From assembly GCA_002316235.1 (NCBI GenBank), contig DCDD01000094.1:1-16898 (forward strand): a stretch of 16,898 nucleotides of DNA, written 5' to 3'. The first letter of the stretch is position 1, and every line of letters begins with the position of its first letter. This document shows, piece by piece, positions 6,704 to 13,484 of the stretch. This DNA comes from Bacteroidales bacterium UBA1064 (GTDB lineage: Bacteria; Bacteroidota; Bacteroidia; Bacteroidales; Tenuifilaceae). The position numbers and the translations under genes are program-made. The notes beneath the pieces were generated by a model that saw nothing but the letters and a program-made list of their open reading frames with translations, was not told the origin of the DNA and made no database searches.

Positions 6704-7396
6704 TTATGCTACAGGTTCGTTAAGCAGATCCATAAACTCCGAAATATTTGCCTCCATGGTGTAAACCACCTTCTCGATCCGTGCAACCAGGTAATGGTAG
6801 CCGAAGTAAGCAGGAATCCCTACAATTAATCCGGCAACGGTGGTAACCATGGCAATGTATATACCGTTAGATAAAAGGCCTATTTCGATACTGTTGCCCG
6901 CCATGGACATGTCGAAGAACGCACGAATCATACCAATAACTGTGCCAAGAAACCCTAGCATTGGGGCACCACCGGCAATGGTGGCAAGCAATGGCATGCT
7001 CTCTTCAAGTTTGGAAATCTCCAGGTTACCGGCAGTTTCAATTGCCGAGTTTACATCCGATAAGGGCCTGCCTATGCGTTGAATTCCTTTTTCAATCATT
7101 CGGGCAACTGGTGTGTTTTGCGATTGGCAAAGGGCTAGTGCCGCTTCAACTTTATCCTCATGAATGTACTCCCTTATCTTGTTCATAAAGTTGGCGTCAA
7201 TTTTAGAAGCTTTATGAATGGCCATGTAGCGTTCAACAAAAATATAAACGGCAATAATGGAGAGGATAAAAATGGGAATCATAATCCAACCGCCCTTAAC
7301 GGCCATATCAAAAAATCTCATTTTAGCCTCGCCGCTTTGTCCCATACCCGTTTGGGCCTGAGCTGCCGATAGAAGAATAGTGGTGAGTGTAGTCAT
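6704..7396 (-). CDS. exbB: ExbB/TolQ/MotA-family proton channel protein
   Basis: A 230-residue inner-membrane protein forming the motor scaffold with ExbD. The N-terminal ~30 residues are weakly hydrophobic and followed by three helices at about 37-54, 136-158 and 176-200. A cytoplasmic domain lies between the first two. The family motif A-P-M-L-G-F-L-G-T-V-I-G-M (144-156) is intact, and the third helix carries the conserved T-T-V-A-G segment (185-189). The N-terminal hydrophobic extension is common in Bacteroidota ExbB proteins. The start ATG at 7396 lies 103 bp from the end of the tamB-like gene. That gap could hold a promoter for exbB-exbD-tonB, although I see no exact -7 box. Confidence 0.95.
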   Translation of the reverse strand: MTTLTTILLSAAQAQTGMGQSGEAKMRFFDMAVKGGWIMIPIFILSIIAVYIFVERYMAIHKASKIDANFMNKIREYIHEDKVEAALALCQSQNTPVARMIEKGIQRIGRPLSDVNSAIETAGNLEISKLEESMPLLATIAGGAPMLGFLGTVIGMIRAFFDMSMAGNSIEIGLLSNGIYIAMVTTVAGLIVGIPAYFGYHYLVARIEKVVYTMEANISEFMDLLNEPVA

Positions 7397-7499
7397 TGCT
7401 TGAAATTTAATTTTGCGAAAATTACTAAAAAAACGTTTAAAATGACCAGGGTATTGTTTAGGCTAAATTAATAACCCACAAATAATGGGGTTGGGCGTG

Positions 7500-10400
7500 C
7501 TACCTGAACTGGACAAATGGAGAAGGGTAGGAGCTTGTTTTGTCTTTTGTACTGTCGGGCTGGCTGCTATTTTCTGGAACAATAATGGGGCTGAAGCTCT
7601 CCTCGGAGTTGAAGGTGTTGCGTATTCGCCGCCTTAAATCCTTCATATTGTTGAAATCTTCACGGTAGAGAACTCCAACCCCGGTAGTGTAGCTATTCTG
7701 TTGATTGGTGGGAAGCAAGTCGTCGTTTGTACGAGCAAAGGCTTTCAGTCGCAGTTTACCCGACTGGTTTAGCTTAACGTCAATGTTGAAATCACCTGCA
7801 ATTGGGCTGCTTGTGCTTCGCCTACCCACATCTACATTACCGTTGATGGATACCCTATCGTTGAGCAGCTGGGTAGATAGTGCCACCTCCATCTGGTTGG
7901 AGCTCAGCTCACTTTCCATGCCGGGTCTGTAGTTAACACCTATGTCAACCGAATTGCTCCATTGCGATATCCAGTTGCTGAACTGGTTGGATAGTAGCTC
8001 GCTGGCAGTGTTGTACAGGCCCATGGTACCCATGGAGCTTGAGCTCTGGGTCATCATTCCGGCCTGGTTGGGATCAGCTATAAAACTGTTGATTACCAGC
8101 AGACCCAGGAACTGGGTATTAACCTTTTCCTCGGTGTTTAGCGCTCCATCAACCAGGGCTTTTGTTTCGGCATCGGCGTTGGGAACTTCAATTCCAAACT
8201 TGATTACGGGCGAAGTGAGCTTCTGGGTGAGAAAAATTTTACAGTCAACCGGTACGCGGGTGGTGTACCTTTCGTCCATCAGTAGCTGCTTTAGCGAGGT
8301 TTTTACCCGGTACGCAGCTTCAATGTTCATGGTGGCATCTAGAGGTCCTCCGTTCCACGTTATGCTGCTGCCGGGCATTATGGTAAATTTCTTGTTGATT
8401 ACCCCTTGGAGGGTAAAAAGGTAGTCCCCCTTTTCGATGTCAAAGTTTCCGAACATCCTGAAAACATCCTCTCCTGGGCTAATTTCCATTTTCAGATTTC
8501 CGCTACCGTTGGCCTTGATGATGTCGCCGAGCTTCTTGTCAATAATAATCTGCACCTCTGCATCGGGGGTTACCAGCAGGTCGAGGTTCAGGTTGAGGTT
8601 TACCTTTGACTTTTTTGTCGCTACAGGTTCGTCTATAACTATTTGGTCGGGATTGCTGCTAACAAAGGAAATGAAGTTGTTCTGCTTTACAGTTTTCTCC
8701 GTTGAAATCGGGAGGTAGATGGCTGTTTTGCCCTCTGTTTTTAGGTTGATGTTGAAGTTTAGGTTATCGGGTTTACCGGTTATAAAGATTGGTCCGGTGC
8801 CAAACACTGTTCCATAAAACTGGCTGTTGTCGTGCTCGGTAGTGTTCATGCAGAGGAAATTCTCGGCAGCCATGCCGATGTTAAAGTTGATATCCTTAAA
8901 GCTATTTGTCTTGATATCACCGTTTATGGTTGCTACCCGGTTAAACCGATCGGTGATTTTGAAATTTCTGAAGTATAGGTTGCTGTTGTCAACGGAAATT
9001 TTGTCGTTTATAGTAAAGGTTGACTTTAAGAAATCAACAGTTAGCGTGGCGTTGCTAAATGAGAGGTTTCCGTTAAGCATTGGCTTGCTTGTTTTCCCGT
9101 TCACCCTGATTTTCCCGTTTACATTTCCGGATAGGTCTGAAACACTACCCTTTAGCAAGGGGGCTAGGTGAACCAGCTTGACACGGTTTACATCTACCAG
9201 AAAATCCATACTTCCATCGTCGGTGTAGAGGTTTCCGGTTGCCTTCAGGGTTAGAGTGTCCTCATGATTGTTGGTTAGCTCAACTGCCATGCGCTTTTCT
9301 GAATTAATCCAGGTGCTGGAGAAGGTTACATTTCCAATGGGATTTGAGTTTAGGATTAGCTTGTTGATGCTTAGTTTGGAAAAAAGCGTTGGATTTTGGT
9401 ATGCACTGTTGATCTCGGCAAACCCGTTAATGGTTCCGCTTACGTTGTACCCCCTATTCTGCAGGTAAAGGTTAAGGTATGATATGTCCATATTAAGGAG
9501 GTTTACCTTGAGGGTATCCATGTTACTGGCTGAAAGTTTACCATCTATGTTGAAATGCTGATTTCTGCTGCGAATGGAGAAGCTGTTGAATTTTACTGAG
9601 GCCGTATCAATAACTACTGTCGAGGGGGACAGGTTCCATAATGAGTCGTTTATCACAAATGTAGATGGGTTAAAAGCAATGCTGGTGAGCTGACCATTCT
9701 TGTTATAACTTGTAAAATCGGCAGTGGCTTCAATTAGCCCGCGGGAGGCGGGTTGCTGGGTGTTTTGCCAGCCTATGGCAAGATTCAGCAGGTTATGGCT
9801 AAGGTACGAGCTGATCTTGAAATTCTCGATTTTTGAACTACCAATAGTAATCAACGGTGTATTGATGCTGGCCGTAAATAGGCTGTCCTTGGTTTGCCCT
9901 TCAGCAGCTAAATCTTTTATGCCGGTATTTCCAAAACGCATCTGGGGTACCCTGACTTTAAAAGAAAAGGTTTGCAAGTCGGGGTTGAGAATACCGAATA
10001 TGCTGGTGTTTTCGGCAATGCTTAGCTGAGGCATGAGAACGCTGGTAATTTTTTCGGTTTTTTTAAGCCTGAATTTAACAAGGTAGTCGTTGTATTCAGG
10101 TTTTTCAACTCCTGTAAAGGCTACAGTGGAGGATTCTGTTTCACTCTCCGGCTTCATTGCCGGTATATACTTCAGAACGAGGTTGTTTAGGTAGGTAAAG
10201 AATTTTGAGTAGTTATACTTACTCCGTAGTTCTCCCTCAGCAAAGTCCGACTGAAGGGTAATAACCTTGCTGTCCTCTTTATTGTCGGCATTTATGGTTA
10301 CATCGTCTAGTTTAAATTCCCCATGTTGGTTTCGGTACATCGAGTTCACAACCTTAATTTCCCCGCTGCTGTTGTCGAGGTTGCTGCCCCTGAACTTGGT

Positions 10401-12158
10401 GGTAAGCAAGAATGAGGCTTGGGAAACCGAATCCTTTTTGTTGAGGTTGAGCTTTACCAGGTCCAGCTTTGGTACAAAGGCTGAAAAGTCGAATACGGGA
10501 ATCGTGTCGGAAAAGTCAATAATCCCCATAAAGTTGAGCTTGCAGTTGGGATCGTTGAGACGAACCGATCCGGAATAGGTTTTGTTTGTAAGGTTACCCG
10601 ATATTACAATGTCGTTATAGGTGTAGCTGTTTGCCTGTAGGGAGTTGATGGTTGCGTTGGTGAAAAAGTTAATTTTTCTCTGGTTGTCAATGGTCCCGTT
10701 GAGCGATGCGCTTAGTGTTGCTTTTCCAAGAATTGGGCTGTTGCTAAACTTTCCCACATCCAGCTGTGTAGTTCTGAGATTCCCGTTGATGTCTATGTTG
10801 TTGCTTTTATCAGGTACGAATGATAGGTCAACGGCAATACTGCCTATGGCGCTGGTTAGATTTCCGTAGGCAACAAAGTTGTTGAGATAGCCGGTAAAGT
10901 TACCCTTATAGGTTAGGGTGCTGAGCATGTCAAAATTCTGGGGAAGGTTTACCAGGGGTTTGCCGGAAGAAGGGTTGGTAATTGCAGCTAAATCCTCACG
11001 GTTGGTTGATAATTCATATAGATCAATAACCATAAGGGTTTGTTTAATGTCCGGGAGCCCGGTTATGTTAAAGTTGGTTCGGAGTAATGTTTGCGATCCA
11101 TACCTCAGCTCAAGTCCCTTACCGCGTAAGTCTGAAATTGTACCCTTTACATGGCCATCAACACTAACTGCTAAATCAACCTTGCGAAACACGGGTGCAA
11201 AGTAGGAGAGGGTGCTGGTTTTAAGGTATGTTCCCGCAAATTGTGCATCCAGCTCCACGCTATGGACAAAATTGCCAAAATCCTTCCAGCTGGAAAAAGC
11301 AAAATTCAGCCTGTTGAGCCTTATGTTGGAGTCGTGTGCCTGCAACCTCAACTTGTCAAATTTCATGTTCGACCTGCATAAGCTAAAATTAGCCCGGAGG
11401 TTATCGAGCTTAAATCCGGAATGGTCGCTAAAATTAAGGCTGTTTATTGAAAGTGCTACGGTATCACGATGAATGTATAGGTTGTCAACCTTCAGGTTGA
11501 AGTTGCTGAAGTTCATATCCTGAAAGTTCATGCCGAAATCCGAATTTCTGGCTTTTGGAGCTGTTTTTTTCAGTATAAACCTGGAGTTGCTAATAGAAAT
11601 ACTGTTAGCGCTGAGCCTGAAATCCGATGAATCTTTTTTTGAGGGAAAGGTTTCTTTTATCTTTCTAATTAACCCGCTAAGGTTCATAACGCCCGACGAA
11701 TCGGTAACAAAGTTGAAAGTGGTCTGATCGAAGTTTGCCCTTCCCAGCTCGATGTTGCTGGGTGCCAGTTTAAGGCCAAGCAGGGTAACGGCTATCCTGC
11801 CAGAATGTAGGAGTGTGTCGCCCTTTAGGTCGGCAATAAAAACATCCCTTAGAAGCAAGCTGGCAAATGGGCGAAAATCAACCCTGCCTACCGATACCTC
11901 AATTCCTAAGCGCTCTTTAAGGGAGGCGGTTACCCGGTCAACCAGATAGGTTTGGATCCGGCTGTTCTGAGGGGTTAACCAGATTAATGAGGGTACGGCC
12001 AGCAGGACAATGACTACCCTTAACAATATTTTTGCTGTTTTTTTGATACCTTTGCCTATATTTATGGGTATAGTAAACCTAAATTTAATTCTCAAACTTC
12101 GTTCCGAAAGTAAGCAATTAGAAATGTTTTTTGGAATTGTCCATTCCGAATGTTTCAA
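7500..12158 (-). CDS. tamB: TamB-like translocation/assembly module protein (AsmA-like)
   Basis: A 1552-residue envelope protein. One N-terminal membrane anchor lies at about 42-61 (KILLRVVIVLLAVPSLIWL). It is followed by more than 1000 residues of repetitive beta-strand sequence rich in Asn, Ser, Leu and Phe. The C-terminal TamB domain (formerly DUF490, about 1100-1500) includes GDYLFTLQG, a W-N-G-G-P-L-D-A turn, and the helix-containing stretch after INSF. Such proteins form a hydrophobic groove across the periplasm. They are implicated in outer-membrane protein assembly and phospholipid transport. The TTG at 12158 is the longest start; TTG at 12095 (residue 22) is a good alternative and would clear the tsaD promoter. 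No in-frame ATG precedes the anchor. exbB, exbD and tonB follow on the same strand. Family call secure; start uncertain. Confidence 0.93.
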   Translation of the reverse strand: MKHSEWTIPKNISNCLLSERSLRIKFRFTIPINIGKGIKKTAKILLRVVIVLLAVPSLIWLTPQNSRIQTYLVDRVTASLKERLGIEVSVGRVDFRPFASLLLRDVFIADLKGDTLLHSGRIAVTLLGLKLAPSNIELGRANFDQTTFNFVTDSSGVMNLSGLIRKIKETFPSKKDSSDFRLSANSISISNSRFILKKTAPKARNSDFGMNFQDMNFSNFNLKVDNLYIHRDTVALSINSLNFSDHSGFKLDNLRANFSLCRSNMKFDKLRLQAHDSNIRLNRLNFAFSSWKDFGNFVHSVELDAQFAGTYLKTSTLSYFAPVFRKVDLAVSVDGHVKGTISDLRGKGLELRYGSQTLLRTNFNITGLPDIKQTLMVIDLYELSTNREDLAAITNPSSGKPLVNLPQNFDMLSTLTYKGNFTGYLNNFVAYGNLTSAIGSIAVDLSFVPDKSNNIDINGNLRTTQLDVGKFSNSPILGKATLSASLNGTIDNQRKINFFTNATINSLQANSYTYNDIVISGNLTNKTYSGSVRLNDPNCKLNFMGIIDFSDTIPVFDFSAFVPKLDLVKLNLNKKDSVSQASFLLTTKFRGSNLDNSSGEIKVVNSMYRNQHGEFKLDDVTINADNKEDSKVITLQSDFAEGELRSKYNYSKFFTYLNNLVLKYIPAMKPESETESSTVAFTGVEKPEYNDYLVKFRLKKTEKITSVLMPQLSIAENTSIFGILNPDLQTFSFKVRVPQMRFGNTGIKDLAAEGQTKDSLFTASINTPLITIGSSKIENFKISSYLSHNLLNLAIGWQNTQQPASRGLIEATADFTSYNKNGQLTSIAFNPSTFVINDSLWNLSPSTVVIDTASVKFNSFSIRSRNQHFNIDGKLSASNMDTLKVNLLNMDISYLNLYLQNRGYNVSGTINGFAEINSAYQNPTLFSKLSINKLILNSNPIGNVTFSSTWINSEKRMAVELTNNHEDTLTLKATGNLYTDDGSMDFLVDVNRVKLVHLAPLLKGSVSDLSGNVNGKIRVNGKTSKPMLNGNLSFSNATLTVDFLKSTFTINDKISVDNSNLYFRNFKITDRFNRVATINGDIKTNSFKDINFNIGMAAENFLCMNTTEHDNSQFYGTVFGTGPIFITGKPDNLNFNINLKTEGKTAIYLPISTEKTVKQNNFISFVSSNPDQIVIDEPVATKKSKVNLNLNLDLLVTPDAEVQIIIDKKLGDIIKANGSGNLKMEISPGEDVFRMFGNFDIEKGDYLFTLQGVINKKFTIMPGSSITWNGGPLDATMNIEAAYRVKTSLKQLLMDERYTTRVPVDCKIFLTQKLTSPVIKFGIEVPNADAETKALVDGALNTEEKVNTQFLGLLVINSFIADPNQAGMMTQSSSSMGTMGLYNTASELLSNQFSNWISQWSNSVDIGVNYRPGMESELSSNQMEVALSTQLLNDRVSINGNVDVGRRSTSSPIAGDFNIDVKLNQSGKLRLKAFARTNDDLLPTNQQNSYTTGVGVLYREDFNNMKDLRRRIRNTFNSEESFSPIIVPENSSQPDSTKDKTSSYPSPFVQFR

Positions 12159-12166
12159 TCAATTTG
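12136..12166 (+). promoter_or_regulatory. Candidate tsaD promoter overlapping the tamB 5' end
   Basis: TCAATTTG at 12159-12166 matches the TANNTTTG -7 consensus at 7 of 8 positions. ATTG at 12136-12139 matches the -33 TTTG at 3 of 4 positions, with the expected 19-bp spacer. The -7 box ends 21 bp before the tsaD ATG. The -33 box and spacer lie inside the tamB-like coding region if tamB starts at 12158. Confidence 0.4.
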
Positions 12167-12187
12167 ATGGTTTAATAAAAATTAACG

Positions 12188-13207
12188 ATGAGCATAACTA
12201 TTCTGGGGATTGAATCGTCATGCGATGACACCTCTGCAGCGGTGATTCGCGATGGATTCTTGCTCTCCAACCTAATAAGCAGCCAGGAGGTGCATAGGGA
12301 GTATGGAGGCGTTGTTCCGGAACTTGCCTCGAGAGCTCACCAGGCGAATATAATTCCAGTAGTTGACGGAGCGCTAAAAAAAGCCGGTGTGGGTATTGGC
12401 GAAATCAATGCAGTTGCCTTTACACAGGGTCCCGGCTTAATGGGTTCGCTCCTGGTTGGAAGTTCGTTTGCCAAGGGAGTAGCCTTGTCGCGTCAAATTC
12501 CCCTTGTTGCAGTTAACCATTTGCAGGGGCATGTGCTTGCCCACTTCATCAGCGACGACAAAGCTCAGGATCACCCATCGTTCCCTTTCCTATGCCTGCT
12601 GGTTTCGGGTGGGCATACTCAGCTTATTATTGTTCGTAAGCCCCTTGAGATGGAGATTGTTGGGCAAACTATTGATGATGCTGCAGGCGAAGCTTTCGAC
12701 AAATGTGCCAAGGTGATGGGGTTACCCTACCCGGGAGGGCCTGTGGTTGATAAGCTGGCTGCCGGGGGGAACATTCATGCTTTTAGATTTGCCCGTCCCA
12801 TAATTAAAGGACTTGACTTCAGCTTCAGTGGACTTAAAACGTCGTTTTTATATACCCTGCGCGATAGGGTTGCTGGCGACCCTGATTTTATTGCAAAAAA
12901 CAAGGCCGATTTATGCGCATCGCTTCAACATACCATTATTGAGATTCTTCTGGCCAAGGTGGAGGCTGCCGCCAAAAAATTTGGAGTAACGCAGGTGGCC
13001 ATAGCTGGAGGTGTATCGGCAAACTCCGGCCTGCGAAAGGCCATGACCGAACTCGGTGATAAACACGGCTGGCAGGTTTACCTACCCCAGCTTCGCTATA
13101 CAACCGATAACGCCGCCATGATTGCCATTACCGGTTACTATAAGTATCTGGCAGGAGAATTTTCACCTCTGGATATTATGCCAATGGCTCGAATACCTTT
13201 GTTGTAA
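12188..13207 (+). CDS. tsaD: tRNA N6-threonylcarbamoyladenosine transferase subunit TsaD
   Basis: This enzyme transfers the threonylcarbamoyl group from TC-AMP onto A37 of ANN-decoding tRNAs, working with TsaB and TsaE in the cytosol. The 339-residue length is standard. The N-terminal ASKHA phosphate loop is the family-typical ILGIESSCDDTSAAV (5-19). The metal-binding histidines are H111 and H115 in N-H-L-Q-G-H, with the third metal ligand D307 in TTDNAAM. VSGGHTQL (139-146) and AGGVSAN (273-279) complete the nucleotide site. The ATG at 12188 gives the conserved N-terminus and cannot be moved downstream without losing it. The gene is divergent from tamB and followed by a repeat-bearing 277-bp gap. 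tsaB and tsaE are not in the window. Confidence 0.98.
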   Translation: MSITILGIESSCDDTSAAVIRDGFLLSNLISSQEVHREYGGVVPELASRAHQANIIPVVDGALKKAGVGIGEINAVAFTQGPGLMGSLLVGSSFAKGVALSRQIPLVAVNHLQGHVLAHFISDDKAQDHPSFPFLCLLVSGGHTQLIIVRKPLEMEIVGQTIDDAAGEAFDKCAKVMGLPYPGGPVVDKLAAGGNIHAFRFARPIIKGLDFSFSGLKTSFLYTLRDRVAGDPDFIAKNKADLCASLQHTIIEILLAKVEAAAKKFGVTQVAIAGGVSANSGLRKAMTELGDKHGWQVYLPQLRYTTDNAAMIAITGYYKYLAGEFSPLDIMPMARIPLL

Positions 13208-13484
13208 AGGGATAAGGAGTAAGCTAAAAGGTTTGAGTTGGGTCGGACTGGACGAAACCTGCCCGGATACCAACTGAACTTGCTCCACTCCTGGTGGAAC
13301 TTGTCCGGCTACTGACGGATTCGATGACCTGGACAACCTTTGCGGACTTGCAAAAATATCCCGCCCTTTCAGGGCTTAATGCTGCTGGAGTAGTTTTGTT
13401 CAAGGGGCTTCACCCAACCTAATTGAATCCGTCCACCTTTTCCGGGTACACGCCACCCAGTTCAATGTTAGCAGTTCAACATGG
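13208..13484. other. Convergent intergenic region rich in inverted and direct repeats
   Basis: No gene is evident in this 277-bp gap between the convergent tsaD and hybrid-kinase genes. It contains several short repeats: a hairpin at 13363-13375, a separated inverted repeat at 13314-13325 and 13422-13433, and a TCCAC/GTGGA stem at about 13284-13298. It also has a partial direct repeat starting CTGGAC at 13248 and again at 13329. It is more GC-rich than the A/T-rich gap upstream of the kinase. A small non-autonomous element or REP cluster would fit. Confidence 0.45.
13314..13433. repeat. Putative REP/MITE-like element bounded by 12-bp inverted repeats
   Basis: GACGGATTCGAT at 13314-13325 and ATTGAATCCGTC at 13422-13433 are inverted copies matching at 11 of 12 positions. 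They enclose about 96 bp. Within lies GCCCT-TTC-AGGGC (13363-13375), a perfect 5-bp stem with a 3-nt loop. From memory, short intergenic sequences of the type GCCCTTTCAGGGC recur in Bacteroidota genomes. No transposase is present and no clear target-site duplication is visible. Whether this is one mobile unit or a chance grouping of hairpins is open. Confidence 0.3.

Noticed and set aside
7473..7492. Terminator after the tamB-like gene (AACCC/GGGTT stem)
   Set aside because: The stem is only 5 bp with a mismatch above it and a 10-nt loop, and there is no U-run on the minus strand. Too weak to call.
7942..8424. 160-codon plus-strand open frame inside the tamB-like gene
   Set aside because: Antisense to the conserved TamB C-terminal domain, with serine/leucine-rich composition expected from a complement of coding sequence.
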